The notes under the pieces are model-generated. The model saw nothing but the letters and a program-made list of their open reading frames with translations. It did not search any database and was not told where the DNA came from. From assembly GCA_947499565.1 (NCBI GenBank), contig CANMOV010000001.1, forward strand, positions 620,001 through 684,000: a stretch of DNA of 64,000 nucleotides, read 5' to 3'. Each line of letters begins with the position of its first letter. Positions within the stretch are counted from its first letter, which is position 1. The translations under genes were made by a program, and so were the position numbers. Shown here one piece after another: positions 26,801-36,789 of this stretch. Source of the DNA: an uncultured Croceitalea sp. Its GTDB lineage: Bacteria > Bacteroidota > Bacteroidia > Flavobacteriales > Flavobacteriaceae.

Positions 26801-28968
26801 GTTTTAGCTTCTACCAAATCTAATTGTTCCACACCCACATTAGTGGTAAAAAGGCCGTAGTTCACTACGGCTTTATTTTTTTCTAATTTGTCAATAGTCC
26901 CAACAGCTTTTCCATCAAACAAACGTACACGATCACCAACTTTAAATACAGGTCTTGGTTTGGATTTTTCTGCTTGTATTGCTTTTTTCTTTTTTATTAC
27001 TTTCTCTTTTCTAACCTTAACTATTTTCTGCTCCAGCTCATTCGCCACTTGTTTTTTCTGCGCTTTTTTAGCTTTCGCTTGCTTTGCAGATGTTTTTTTA
27101 CGTTTACTATTCTCAGTTTCTACAATGCGAAGTAGCTCGGATACCAAAGGACGCTTTTTGTTATCTAAAAAATACTTTTCCGCAGCATCATTCAATTTAT
27201 TTCCTAAATAAATCATCCGTTGGTTATGGTCATACTGCTCTTGATAATTCTCCAACTTATTTTTAATCTTAGCATTGAGCTCTTCCAAGCGTTTTACCTC
27301 TCCACGTGCTTTGGTTTCTTCATCTTGCAAGCGTGAACCCGTCTTAGCCATTTTAGAGCGTTCCTTTTGGAGCTTAGCAATAGTAGCATCAAAACGAACT
27401 TTGCCTCTCTCTATCTTCTTCTTGGCCTTGTTAATGAGCGAGTAGGGGATTCCGTTTTTTTGTGCCACTTCAAAAGTAAAAGAGCTACCCGCCTGTCCCA
27501 TCACAAGTTTAAAAGTTGGTAGTAAGGTCTTATTATCAAAAAGCATATTCGCATTAACTGCATGCGGCAGTTCATTTGCTAATAACTTTAAATTGGAATA
27601 GTGGGTGGTGATTACCCCATAGGCCTCACGTTCATAAAAAACTTCCAAACAGACTTCCGCCAAAGCACCGCCCAATTCTGGGTCCGAGCCCGTTCCAAAC
27701 TCATCTATTAAGAATAAGGTTTTATTGTTACATCGTTTTAAAAACTGATTCATGTTTTTAAGCCGATAACTGTAGGTACTTAAATGATTTTCAATAGATT
27801 GATTATCTCCGATATCCGTTAGTATTTTATCAAAAAGAAAAACAGAACTGCGTTCATGCACAGGAATTAGTAAACCGCTTTGAAGCATTAATTGTAATAG
27901 ACCAATGGTCTTTAAAGTGATGCTTTTTCCACCTGCATTTGGTCCAGAAATTACAATGATTCGTTTTTCTTGATGCAATTCAATGCTTTGCGGCCAAGTC
28001 TTTTCTTTCTTCTGTTTATTACTTAAAAATAGAAGCGGATGATAAGCATCACGAAGAAACAATCGCCTTTCCGTATTTATTTCTGGGAGAACGGCATTCA
28101 TCTCAGATGCATACTTAGCTTTAGAAGCCGTAATATCTATATGTGTTAGAAAATGCTGATAGTTTTCTAAATCCTCTGAATAGGGGCGAATATAATTGGT
28201 GAGCTGATTTAAGATTTTTTGAATTTCTTCCTTCTCTTCAAACTCCAAATTGCTAAGCTCTGTGCTATATTGCAAGGTGGCTTCTGGCACAATATAAACA
28301 ATACTTCCTGTTTTAGAAGTGCCCATAACAGTACCACGCACTTTCTTACGATACATCGCTTTAACGGCTAAAACGCGTCTGTTTTCAACAACCGACTCAC
28401 GTATTTCATCTAAAAACTCTGAAGCTTGACACCTTGTTAGCGCTGCGCCAAAACTTTGATTTATTTTCCCTCGAACACCATTAATTTGATGTCGGATGTT
28501 TTTCAAATCAATAGAAGCATTATCTCTAATTTCACCAAATTTGTCAATAACCGAATCTATTTCGTCAACAATGGTTTTATTTTCATCTACGGTTTCAGAA
28601 AAAGCAAATAATAAAGGATAGTATTCTTTAAATTTTTTAAAGAACTTTTTATGGATACTTATGGTTTTGCAAATGCTACCTATTCTGCGAAATCCAGAAA
28701 TTTCTAAGGTAGTATTCTCAATCTGCAGCAATTTTAATTCACTGTTAATAGTGTCAAAACCATGGTTAGGAATGTGGTTGTCATTCTCAAAAGATGCAAG
28801 GTATTCTGAAGTCTGTCCTAGAACAGTCTTCAGATAGGCAACATCTGATATTGGTTCTAATTGCAAAACAGCATCTTTTCCCAACTCGGTATTGCAGCGT
28901 GCAGCAAGCTGCTCTAAAACGGTAGGGAATTCTAAATCTTGAAGTGTCTTTTGATGTATTCGCTGCAT
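26794..28968 (-). CDS. mutS2: MutS2-family ATPase without Smr domain
   Basis: A 724-aa MutS2-like protein. The N-terminal core (residues 1-300) and coiled-coil clamp precede the ATPase: Walker A GPNAGGKSITLKTIG at about 341-355, Walker B/signature LIDEFGTGSDPELGGALAE, and THYSNLK. A long charged helical region (about 510-670, Lys/Ala-rich) and a small KOW-like end (FKVGDRVRLFDGKAVGTIDK) follow. The C-terminal Smr nuclease domain of typical MutS2 (about 780 aa) is absent. MutS2 limits recombination or rescues collided ribosomes in other bacteria. Without Smr the cleavage step would be missing. Confidence 0.92.
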   Translation of the reverse strand: MQRIHQKTLQDLEFPTVLEQLAARCNTELGKDAVLQLEPISDVAYLKTVLGQTSEYLASFENDNHIPNHGFDTINSELKLLQIENTTLEISGFRRIGSICKTISIHKKFFKKFKEYYPLLFAFSETVDENKTIVDEIDSVIDKFGEIRDNASIDLKNIRHQINGVRGKINQSFGAALTRCQASEFLDEIRESVVENRRVLAVKAMYRKKVRGTVMGTSKTGSIVYIVPEATLQYSTELSNLEFEEKEEIQKILNQLTNYIRPYSEDLENYQHFLTHIDITASKAKYASEMNAVLPEINTERRLFLRDAYHPLLFLSNKQKKEKTWPQSIELHQEKRIIVISGPNAGGKSITLKTIGLLQLMLQSGLLIPVHERSSVFLFDKILTDIGDNQSIENHLSTYSYRLKNMNQFLKRCNNKTLFLIDEFGTGSDPELGGALAEVCLEVFYEREAYGVITTHYSNLKLLANELPHAVNANMLFDNKTLLPTFKLVMGQAGSSFTFEVAQKNGIPYSLINKAKKKIERGKVRFDATIAKLQKERSKMAKTGSRLQDEETKARGEVKRLEELNAKIKNKLENYQEQYDHNQRMIYLGNKLNDAAEKYFLDNKKRPLVSELLRIVETENSKRKKTSAKQAKAKKAQKKQVANELEQKIVKVRKEKVIKKKKAIQAEKSKPRPVFKVGDRVRLFDGKAVGTIDKLEKNKAVVNYGLFTTNVGVEQLDLVEAKTK

Positions 28969-28986
28969 TTTCTTTTTCTAGCAGCG

Positions 28987-28994
28987 CAAAGATA
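28987..28994 (-). promoter_or_regulatory. Promoter -7 box for mutS2
   Basis: On the minus strand this reads TATCTTTG (TAnnTTTG), 18 bases before the ATG at 28968. Confidence 0.5.
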
Positions 28995-29198
28995 GGGATT
29001 AGGGTTGTTAAGCGGAAAATTAAGGTTTCGTTATCGTCAGGCTATGGTTAGTACAGGAATTAGAAGCAGTAATACTTCGACTAAGCACTTAGCCGAAACT
29101 TATTATTTTGTTGTGTTTTTTCATTTAAACCAAAACGGATAAATTTTAGTGGGCTTGGTTAAAAAGCATTACACTTTGAATTAAACACCAAACCTACA

Positions 29199-29666
29199 TT
29201 AAATATAATTAGTTTTATGTATTCCGTTATATACATTCGGGTTATGTTTTTCCATATAAAATTTAGGATTAGGTATTTCTGTAAACCCAAACTTTTTATA
29301 AAGCCATGCAGCTGTATCAGTTAATAAAATCCAACGTCTTAATCCTTGAAGATTAGGGTGTTCCATTATTTCATTTATCAGCCATTTACTTAATCCTTTT
29401 CCTCTATATTCCTTTAGAACATAAACATCTCCCAAATATGCAATAGTTGAGTAGTCCGAAATTATTCTAGCAAATCCAATTTGCTTGTTTTCGTAATAAA
29501 GCCCAAAATTCAAAGAGTTTTCAATTGATGTTTTCAAAGTATTGATTGGAATTCCATTAGCCCAATCAGTTTCCTTTTCAAGGAATTTGTGAATGCTCAA
29601 AATATCTAATTTATCCTTGTCAGTTGAAATGGTATATTCATTTCTATGAGCTTCTCTAATTTTCAT
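29199..29666 (-). CDS. GNAT-family N-acetyltransferase
   Basis: A 155-aa acetyltransferase of the GNAT fold. The acetyl-CoA-binding motif A is visible as LGDVYVLKEYRGKGLSKWLI, followed by WILLTDTAAWLYKKFGF, which is typical of the family's beta5-alpha4 region. The ATG at 29666 is preferred over an upstream in-frame TTG at 29690, which is less likely in front of a good ATG. The substrate is unknown. It stands alone, with about 230 bases of gene-free DNA on its downstream side before mutS2. Confidence 0.88.
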   Translation of the reverse strand: MKIREAHRNEYTISTDKDKLDILSIHKFLEKETDWANGIPINTLKTSIENSLNFGLYYENKQIGFARIISDYSTIAYLGDVYVLKEYRGKGLSKWLINEIMEHPNLQGLRRWILLTDTAAWLYKKFGFTEIPNPKFYMEKHNPNVYNGIHKTNYI

Positions 29667-29821
29667 TTCAGTTTTCTTAATTAATGCCAACGCATAGCTA
29701 AATTGAGTTTCAATTCCATTTAGCGATTGATAACGAAGTTCGATAGTTTTTGTATAAAAATCAACACTTGTTTAATGCCATTTTTATAAACTTATTAAAC
29801 CAAGAAATAGCATCAAGTCTT

Positions 29822-31105
29822 TTAATCCGGTGTATTTAAAACACTATTTATTTCATTCAAATCCCCATCGATATCATTTGGAATTTCTAAGCCTAAAATT
29901 TTAGACATTACTGGATAAATATGAATATTCTTTACAGATGGAACTAAAAATCCGTTTTTAAAAGCTGGGCCATTGGCATAAAAAATACCATGCATGTCTT
30001 TTTGTTTAGGGTCATACCCATGAACACCAAAGGTTGTATGCCTTTGTTGTTTTCTTATTTCAATTCCTCTATTTGACGAAAAATAATAGCCGTGGTCCGG
30101 TAAGACTTGTATTGTACCCCAATCCTTGTTTTTTGGTGTATATTCAAATCCGGGGGTTTCCTCCGTTTTATAAACCTTAAAGTTCTGCTCTTTACTTTTT
30201 ATATAGGAGTATACGGAATCAATGGTGACATTTTTTTTTGGATGAATGTTTACAATTGCACCGTTGTTTAGCGTGGTATATAATTCATTGTTTTCGATGT
30301 TTTCTATTGGAAGGTATTTACAAACGCGGATGTCTGCCATGCCATGGTCGGAAACAATGATGATATTTATCGGCAAACCAGATTTGGTTACGCCTCTAAA
30401 TAAGTCCCCCAAATGTTTGTCTAAAGCAAACAAGGTTTCTTTTAATTTTTCATCATTACTTGGGCCAAAGTCATGTCCTGTATTATCCATATCTGAAAAA
30501 TACATGGTAATAAGGTGTGGTCGCTTTTTAGCTGGTAAAGCCAACCAATCCAATGCCTGTTGTACTCGGACTTCGTTCTTAATACTATTGTCAAAAGTGT
30601 AATAATAGCTCGGGTGTATTCCTTGTATATCTGCTTCTGTACCTACAAAGAAAAAACTAGCAGAAACCATATTTTCCTTTTCTGCTGCCACCCAAATAGG
30701 GGTGCCTTTATAAAAAGTACCATCTTCAACCGTTTCTCTATTGCCTAATCGGTATAGTTTATTCTTCTTATAACTGTAAAAAGAATTACCAATAATCCCA
30801 TGATTTTCAGGGTACATTCCTGTCGCAATAGTATAGTGATTTGGGAATGTTTTGGAAGGAAACGCAGGAATAAGTGATTCTGCCTGTACTCCGTTTTTAA
30901 TGAAGTTGACCATGTTAGGTGGCTGAAATCGTTCCACATAATCCCACCTGAAACCATCTAAAGAAATAAGTATGACATAGGGTTTTTCTTGTGACGCTTT
31001 GGAATTTGTAATTGGAGTTCCTTGAACAATACTGGTTACGGGCTTACAAGAAAAGCATAAAAGTAAACCAAAGCTTACTATGATTTTTAATGATATATGT
31101 TTCAT
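29822..31105 (-). CDS. Nucleotide pyrophosphatase/phosphodiesterase-like lipoprotein
   Basis: A 427-aa exported enzyme of the alkaline phosphatase superfamily (ENPP/type I phosphodiesterase). The lipobox is LLCFSC. Metal and catalytic residues are seen in LISLDGFRWDYV (Asp), the threonine nucleophile in PSKTFPNHYT, SDMDNTGHDFGP, VSDHGMADI and FGVHGYDP. It probably hydrolyses extracellular nucleotides or phosphodiesters. It is the last gene of a minus-strand run and lies 57 bases after the kinase-aminotransferase fusion. Confidence 0.9.
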   Translation of the reverse strand: MKHISLKIIVSFGLLLCFSCKPVTSIVQGTPITNSKASQEKPYVILISLDGFRWDYVERFQPPNMVNFIKNGVQAESLIPAFPSKTFPNHYTIATGMYPENHGIIGNSFYSYKKNKLYRLGNRETVEDGTFYKGTPIWVAAEKENMVSASFFFVGTEADIQGIHPSYYYTFDNSIKNEVRVQQALDWLALPAKKRPHLITMYFSDMDNTGHDFGPSNDEKLKETLFALDKHLGDLFRGVTKSGLPINIIIVSDHGMADIRVCKYLPIENIENNELYTTLNNGAIVNIHPKKNVTIDSVYSYIKSKEQNFKVYKTEETPGFEYTPKNKDWGTIQVLPDHGYYFSSNRGIEIRKQQRHTTFGVHGYDPKQKDMHGIFYANGPAFKNGFLVPSVKNIHIYPVMSKILGLEIPNDIDGDLNEINSVLNTPD

Positions 31106-31162
31106 TAATTTATTTTGATGGGTTGTAAATATGCAGCTTAAAAATAAGTGTTTAAAAAATCT

Positions 31163-33436
31163 TTAGTGTGTTCTTTTCTTTAAAATAGCATCAATTCTCT
31201 CAACTACCTCTTCAGCATTTTGCTTTGTAAAGCACAAAGGAGGTTTTGTTTTTATCACATTATCATCTGGACCATCTGTGCTTACAAGGATATATTGATT
31301 TCTGAGTTCATTTTTAATTGTACTTGCTAATTTTCCGTCTGTTTCTTTTGAACCATCTTTAACAATGTCTATACCTAAGAACAATCCTTCGCCACGAACA
31401 TCACCAATACAACTGTTTTTAGCTTGCAATTCTTTTAATAGTGATTTATAATAATCGCCTACTTCAGCGGCATTTTGTTGCAAACCGTCTTCTTCAATTA
31501 CCTCTAAAACTGCCATACCAATAGCGCAAGAAACTGGATTCCCGCCAAAAGAACTAAAGAATTCAACCCCCTTTTCAAAGGACGCTGCGATTTCATTGGT
31601 TACTACCACAGCACCAATAGGATGTCCATTTCCCATAGGTTTCCCTAAGACTACGATGTCTGGAACTACGCCATGCATTTCAAATCCCCAGAAATAGCTT
31701 CCTAAGCGTCCAAAGCCTGTTTGTACTTCATCACTAATACAAAGCGCTCCTTGTTTTCGTATTTCTGGATAAAGCTCTTTTAAATAATTAGGTGCTAAAG
31801 GCACCTGCCCGCCACAACCAACAATGGGTTCGCTAATAAAAGCTGCAATTGATTTTTGAGTTTTATTTAGATTTTCAATAGCTTCCTTAGCATATCGTTT
31901 TCCAACATTTTTATCAGTAAACTTTCCACGATAAGCATCGGGAAGGGTAGTTTTAATGATATGGTTTTGTTGTCCTTGTCCCATTGGATTGTTGAATTTG
32001 TAATCGCTAACATCTATAGCTAATTGGGTGTTTCCATGATAGCCATGTTCCATTACCATTAAATTAGTTTTGTGCGTATGGGCTTTCGCCATTCTAATTG
32101 CCAAATCACTAGCCGCGCTTCCAGAATTCACAAAGAAAACTTTAGTAAGTCTATTTGGAAATTTTGACAGGAGCTTTTCTGCATAGTTTCCTAATAGATC
32201 ATAAGCATACCGAGTATTCGTATTGAGTTTAGCCATTTGGCGTTGTCCAGCTTCTACAATTTTAGGATGCGAATGTCCCACATGTGGGATATTATTGTAA
32301 GCATCCAAAAATGTATTTCCATGTGCATCATGCATATACTGAAATGCACTGCGCTCCATATGAATTGGATGCTCATAGCTAAGTGATAAAATAGTACTGA
32401 TATGTTGATGCCTTTTTAGAAGTACTTTCTTAATTGGAGTAGTTCTTATGCTTTTAAAGCCAACAGCTTGCCTAAATTTATTTTCAATGTACTTGGGACT
32501 AAATTGAACCCATTTCTTAAGGGTTTTCCATGCACTTTCTTCACTAATGGCAGCATAGCTATTCTCAGGGTCAAGCTGTCTTGAACGTGCAGAGTTGCAC
32601 ACACTTGTACAAAGCCTAGCTGCGATTAAATAATAAAGTAGACTTATCTCTTTCTCTAAAAGTGGATTAACAGTATGATAGGCTTTTAAAACAATTAAAG
32701 GGTCTTTAAAAGGGTGCTCTTTCCCATAACCAGCATAGGTCATAGCAATCGCTACTTCATTAATTAAATAGGAATGGGCTAAATCACCAAAATCGATAAT
32801 TCCCGTGACTTTATTATTATTGGTAAGAATGTTCCATTCATTAGCGTCATTATGAATAATTTGTTTTCTTAACGCTGTTATTTTTGGGACCACCTCTTCT
32901 TCATATTGTTGAAAAAAGTACAATACCAAATTGCGGTCTTTGGTATCCGTAATTGCTGGTAAGTATTCTTTGTTTAAGTGAAAGTATTGTAAATCCCATT
33001 CCCATTTGCGCGCCTTTAGAATATAGCTAGTACTTTTGGAAAGTTGTTGATTCATTTTAGCTAAAACTTCCCCTAGTGATTCATATATTTTTTCATTGTA
33101 ACGAGCCTCAGCCAAAAACTGCCCTTCAAGAAAAGTTAGCATCCTACAAATGGAAAGCCTACCATCTAATTCGAGTAGTTTTATGCTATCACCATTCTTG
33201 AAAGAAATGGGGTTTGGATATAGATTTTGACGGCTCTTTGCTAAATCCTGCAATATTTGATTTTCGGCTTCGATAATAGCGAGCAAATTTTCCTCGTACT
33301 TGTAGGTTTTAAAAATGTAAGAACCCCGTTCGGTCTTTATTTGGTAATTAGCATTTTCATAACCATTAATTTTTTTTATTGTAGGCTTAGCTAAACCAAA
33401 TTCATTAATTAAAATTTTCTCTAAGGAATTTTCCAT
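31163..33436 (-). CDS. Kinase (APH-like) fused to class III aminotransferase/phospholyase
   Basis: A 757-aa fusion. Residues 1-310 are an aminoglycoside/choline kinase-like domain with the catalytic loop IHNDANEWN and [10 protein letters not shown]. Residues about 335-757 are a class III PLP enzyme with [26 protein letters not shown] and PLP lysine Lys599 in [12 protein letters not shown]. Related fused proteins pointed to the human hydroxylysine kinase and the phospholyases for phosphoethanolamine and phosphohydroxylysine, so a phosphorylate-then-eliminate reaction is as likely as transamination. The start ATG abuts the TAA of the DUF1611 gene. Confidence 0.9.
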   Translation of the reverse strand: MENSLEKILINEFGLAKPTIKKINGYENANYQIKTERGSYIFKTYKYEENLLAIIEAENQILQDLAKSRQNLYPNPISFKNGDSIKLLELDGRLSICRMLTFLEGQFLAEARYNEKIYESLGEVLAKMNQQLSKSTSYILKARKWEWDLQYFHLNKEYLPAITDTKDRNLVLYFFQQYEEEVVPKITALRKQIIHNDANEWNILTNNNKVTGIIDFGDLAHSYLINEVAIAMTYAGYGKEHPFKDPLIVLKAYHTVNPLLEKEISLLYYLIAARLCTSVCNSARSRQLDPENSYAAISEESAWKTLKKWVQFSPKYIENKFRQAVGFKSIRTTPIKKVLLKRHQHISTILSLSYEHPIHMERSAFQYMHDAHGNTFLDAYNNIPHVGHSHPKIVEAGQRQMAKLNTNTRYAYDLLGNYAEKLLSKFPNRLTKVFFVNSGSAASDLAIRMAKAHTHKTNLMVMEHGYHGNTQLAIDVSDYKFNNPMGQGQQNHIIKTTLPDAYRGKFTDKNVGKRYAKEAIENLNKTQKSIAAFISEPIVGCGGQVPLAPNYLKELYPEIRKQGALCISDEVQTGFGRLGSYFWGFEMHGVVPDIVVLGKPMGNGHPIGAVVVTNEIAASFEKGVEFFSSFGGNPVSCAIGMAVLEVIEEDGLQQNAAEVGDYYKSLLKELQAKNSCIGDVRGEGLFLGIDIVKDGSKETDGKLASTIKNELRNQYILVSTDGPDDNVIKTKPPLCFTKQNAEEVVERIDAILKKRTH

Positions 33437-34480
33437 TTAGTTATTGCGTATTGCTTCTATCAACTTTTCCACTCCAAACCGTATCACGTCAGTAGTTGGT
33501 AAGCCAGTTAGTTTTTCAACTTCAATAACTTTTTGTGCTGCTTCTTTATCACTTAAACCAACAGTGTTTAAAGCAATACCAATAGTTTTTGCCTTTGTCT
33601 GTGAACCACAAACGGCAGCGGCAGCTTCATTTAATTTTATGAATTCATCCAATGGAGGAATAGGAATATGTGAAACAGGTGCCCTTAAATGAGAATACGC
33701 TGCTTTATGACAGAGTATTAAGTGCGTAGCTTGCGAACCTCGCAATAACGGCAGGGTAGCAGTGCTTCCAGGATGGGCTAGGGAACCTTGACCTTCAATA
33801 ATAATAATGTCCTTATCAGCTTCCTCGAGCACGGCTTCTTGAACCGCTCCTGCAGCTTGATCTACTTTTATAGCATCTAAAGGAATTCCATTCCCCATTA
33901 GTGTGATTCCTATTTGTCCACTAGGCACAAAACCAACTTTTGAGCCTTGTTTTTTTAATGCTGCATAGAGTTCTAATCCTGCAGTCATTTTACCTACAGC
34001 CATATCTGTGCCAATCATTAAAATACGCTTATTGTTTAATTGGGCGGCTTTCCCAGTGGCTATAGGGTAGCTATTTTTAGGTTTACGGACATCCCAAATT
34101 TTCTGAGTTGGAACATTTACTAGTAGATTCCCATAGCGAGTATTTAAATCGTCATGTAATCCATTAATAAGGGAAAGCCCATTTTGTAAAGCTTCTGATA
34201 TTGGCAGATCCCAAGCATCTGGGAATTTTCCACCAGAAGGTGCAATGCCCAAAACAAGAATTTCACTTCCTTTTCCTACTGCTTCATCAATTGAATCAAT
34301 AACAGGAATATCATAGGGTAAGCCTACCGACTCTTCTACTGTTTTTCCAGCATAATTAGAATCAATTACACAAACAATTGGGTGTTTGGAAAACCGCATT
34401 AGCCCAAAGCCCATTTTTCCCATATCGGAGTCTAGGGCGCCTTCCATAAATAATGCCATTTTTTTTGAGGAATCAAACAT
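33437..34480 (-). CDS. DUF1611 protein (DgcN-like D-glutamate N-acetyltransferase candidate)
   Basis: A 347-aa protein with a Rossmann-like N-terminal half and a P-loop C-terminal half (MIGTDMAVGKMTAGLEL, then IIIEGQGSLAHPG), the DUF1611 layout. DUF1611 proteins of the DgcN type acetylate D-glutamate, and the neighbouring enolase-superfamily gene is like DgcA, which racemises the acetylated product. The pair therefore suggests D-glutamate use, although no reaction is shown by sequence. ATG 34480 is preferred. An ATG at 34525 would overlap the upstream gene by 32 bases. The stop abuts the next start (TAAATG). Confidence 0.8.
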   Translation of the reverse strand: MFDSSKKMALFMEGALDSDMGKMGFGLMRFSKHPIVCVIDSNYAGKTVEESVGLPYDIPVIDSIDEAVGKGSEILVLGIAPSGGKFPDAWDLPISEALQNGLSLINGLHDDLNTRYGNLLVNVPTQKIWDVRKPKNSYPIATGKAAQLNNKRILMIGTDMAVGKMTAGLELYAALKKQGSKVGFVPSGQIGITLMGNGIPLDAIKVDQAAGAVQEAVLEEADKDIIIIEGQGSLAHPGSTATLPLLRGSQATHLILCHKAAYSHLRAPVSHIPIPPLDEFIKLNEAAAAVCGSQTKAKTIGIALNTVGLSDKEAAQKVIEVEKLTGLPTTDVIRFGVEKLIEAIRNN

Positions 34481-34493
34481 TGCTGCTATAGTA

Positions 34494-35528
34494 TTATTTA
34501 AATTGTCCTCCGTGTCCAGGAACATCTAAAGGCATTGTTATTTCATTAACCAAAGGTGCTCCAATGCAAGGGTCTGGATTAAGGTTTAAGTGCGAATCTA
34601 AATCTATATGGTCCAAAGCGCCAGATACCGCCGCTCCTGCGGCAATAGAAATAGAACTTTCTCCCATACATCCAATCATAGTTTGCAAACCAAAAGCTTT
34701 TGCAGTAGAAATTATATGCAATGCGCCCGTAATACCACCACATTTCATCAGTTTCATATTTACCCCATCAACAACAGTTGCCCATTTTGGGATGTCAGTA
34801 GCAAACCGACAGGATTCATCCACAAATATTGGTAAGGGCCGGTTTTTATATAAGTGTATTAAATCCGCTTCTTGTCCTTCCTTTAGTGGTTGTTCCACAT
34901 ACTCACAATTTCTTTCAGATAGCCATTGCATCATATGCTTAGCATCTTTTAATGACCAGCCTCCATTAGCATCTACACGTATCGCTATGGGGTATTGTTT
35001 GTTGTAATTCAACACTTCAGTATACATAGCTTTGTCAGCTTCAATACCATCATTACTTCCCAACTTGACTTTTAAGGTTTTTATACCCATGTCTTTTAGT
35101 ATTAATGGCAATCGTTCCCGAGCTTCCTCCGGTTTCATGATACCCAGTGTCATAGAAGTGGCATGTTTTGGTTTTGAAAAGCCCAAAAGTTGATACAAGG
35201 GCATTTGCGCCTTTTTTGCTTTTAAATCCCATAAGGCAATATCTAAAGCTGCTAAAGCACACGGAGCAACGCCAGCTTCCAAAGCCATATTGTAGGTATT
35301 GTGAATTGAGTTTAAATCTTTATGATTTTTAAGAAAGCCTTCTAATTGTGATTGTGCTTCTTCCGGAGTAGATGCTCCTTCTGACTCACCAGGAGAGGTT
35401 TCGCCCAGCCCTGTATAAGCTCCATCCGTAACCGAAACATATAGATTTGATTGACCATCACGTACACCTCTGCTAATTCGCAAGGGATATCGTTTTTTAA
35501 GATACACGGTTTTATAGGCTATTTTCAT
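34494..35528 (-). CDS. Dipeptide epimerase/DgcA-like enolase-superfamily enzyme
   Basis: A 344-aa enolase-superfamily enzyme. The muconate-lactonising-type barrel shows KVKLG with a catalytic-type lysine near 160, IRVDANGGWS (metal Asp), EQPLKEG (metal Glu) and PIFVDESC (metal Asp), plus KLMKCGGI with the second lysine. This is the pattern of L-Ala-D/L-Glu epimerases. Next to the DUF1611 gene the DgcA role (N-acetyl-D-glutamate racemase) is an equally good reading. The ATG at 35528 is preferred over an upstream GTG at 35549. It heads the run down to the phosphodiesterase. Confidence 0.87.
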   Translation of the reverse strand: MKIAYKTVYLKKRYPLRISRGVRDGQSNLYVSVTDGAYTGLGETSPGESEGASTPEEAQSQLEGFLKNHKDLNSIHNTYNMALEAGVAPCALAALDIALWDLKAKKAQMPLYQLLGFSKPKHATSMTLGIMKPEEARERLPLILKDMGIKTLKVKLGSNDGIEADKAMYTEVLNYNKQYPIAIRVDANGGWSLKDAKHMMQWLSERNCEYVEQPLKEGQEADLIHLYKNRPLPIFVDESCRFATDIPKWATVVDGVNMKLMKCGGITGALHIISTAKAFGLQTMIGCMGESSISIAAGAAVSGALDHIDLDSHLNLNPDPCIGAPLVNEITMPLDVPGHGGQFK

Positions 35529-35602
35529 AGATGAATTATTGGTCAACACAACTAATGTATTAGAATTTATTCATCTTATCAAAAACAAATTACGGCAAGC
35601 CT

Positions 35603-35610
35603 TAAATTTG
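35603..35610 (+). promoter_or_regulatory. Promoter -7 box for ung
   Basis: TAAATTTG matches TAnnTTTG, 15 bases before the ATG at 35626. This supports the short start of ung. Confidence 0.5.
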
Positions 35611-35625
35611 TATAAAGCCATAGTA

Positions 35626-36291
35626 ATGAATGTATCTATTGAGCCTAGTTGGAAAACCCATTTACAGACAGAGTTTGATAAGCCTTACTTTAAGCAACTT
35701 ACAACATTTGTAAAGGAAGAATATAAAAATCATACCTGCTACCCAAAGGGTTCGGATATTTTCGCCGCTTTTGACCATTGTTTATATCACGAAACTAAAG
35801 TGGTTATAATAGGGCAGGACCCCTATCATGGTCCTAATCAAGCAAATGGACTTTGTTTTTCGGTAAGGGATGGAATTCCGCATCCACCATCTTTAGTAAA
35901 CATTTTTAAAGAAATAAAAGTTGATATGACCACAGACTATCCCAAAAGTGGAAATCTAGAACGCTGGGCAGAACAAGGTGTATTGCTTTTAAACGCCACC
36001 CTAACTGTTCGAGCACATGAGGCAGGTAGTCATCAGAAAAAAGGTTGGGAAAAGTTTACAGATGCAGTAATTTCTACTCTTTCGAGGGAAAGAGAGGGTT
36101 TAGTGTTTTTGCTCTGGGGTGGTTTTGCTAAGAAGAAAGCAAGCTTGGTGGATAAAACCAAGCATCATATTTTAACTTCTGGTCATCCGTCCCCATTAAG
36201 TGCCAATCGTGGTCTTTGGTTTGGAAATAAACATTTTAGTAAAACAAACGAGTTATTAAATAGCCTCGGCAAGGAAAAAATTGTATGGTAA
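35626..36291 (+). CDS. ung: Uracil-DNA glycosylase
   Basis: Family 1 uracil-DNA glycosylase (221 aa) removes uracil from DNA as the first step of base-excision repair. All motifs are present: the water-activating Asp65 in GQDPYHGPNQANGLCFSV, PPSLVNIFKEI, LLLNATLTV, LLWGGFAKKK and the DNA-intercalation loop HPSPLSA. A longer reading from 35539 is rejected because it would start upstream of the -7 box and give an N-terminus unlike the family. The protein is cytoplasmic and full length. Confidence 0.97.
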   Translation: MNVSIEPSWKTHLQTEFDKPYFKQLTTFVKEEYKNHTCYPKGSDIFAAFDHCLYHETKVVIIGQDPYHGPNQANGLCFSVRDGIPHPPSLVNIFKEIKVDMTTDYPKSGNLERWAEQGVLLLNATLTVRAHEAGSHQKKGWEKFTDAVISTLSREREGLVFLLWGGFAKKKASLVDKTKHHILTSGHPSPLSANRGLWFGNKHFSKTNELLNSLGKEKIVW

Positions 36292-36372
36292 GTGTAAGAA
36301 AATCAACTTAATTCAAAATATCTTACAAATAAGTCCGTTATTCCTAATATAATTGACCATAAATTCTTACAA

Positions 36373-36789
36373 ATGATGCCAAACACAATTTTATTAGTCG
36401 ATGATGATGATACTACAAATTTGTTAAATAAGTTCTTTGCAGAGTCTATAGATAGTTCTATAGATGTAGTTACTGCAACTAATGGAAAAGATGCACTTTC
36501 TTTCTTGGAAGATAATGATATTGAAGCTATTGGCCCATGTCTAATCATCCTCGATGTATTAATGCCAATAATGGATGGATGGGAGTTTCTAGAAGAATTT
36601 AAAAATCGTTTTGACGCTAAATACAAAGAACAAGTAACGATTTCTATATTGACTGGTTTAGATTCGGAAAAGATTTCCAAAAAAGCAAAGAATCACCCAT
36701 TAGTACATAACACCATACAAAAACCTTTATCTGATGGGATGTTTAAACAACTGATAACTGGGCGGTACGCAGCAAGTTTAAGTCAGTAA
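36373..36789 (+). CDS. Stand-alone response regulator receiver domain
   Basis: A 138-aa single CheY-like receiver domain without an output domain. The acidic pocket is LLVDDDDTT, the phosphoacceptor is Asp61 in IILDVLMPIMDGW, the conserved Thr is in ILTG, and Lys is in IQKPL. Such single-domain regulators act by protein contact or in phosphorelays. No histidine kinase is adjacent. The last 12 bases overlap the convergent gene. Either of two adjacent ATGs can start translation. Confidence 0.92.
   Translation: MMPNTILLVDDDDTTNLLNKFFAESIDSSIDVVTATNGKDALSFLEDNDIEAIGPCLIILDVLMPIMDGWEFLEEFKNRFDAKYKEQVTISILTGLDSEKISKKAKNHPLVHNTIQKPLSDGMFKQLITGRYAASLSQ

Noticed and set aside
35539..35625. Longer N-terminus for uracil-DNA glycosylase
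   Set aside because: The added 29 residues are unlike the family and start before the -7 box at 35603. The ATG at 35626 gives the usual length.
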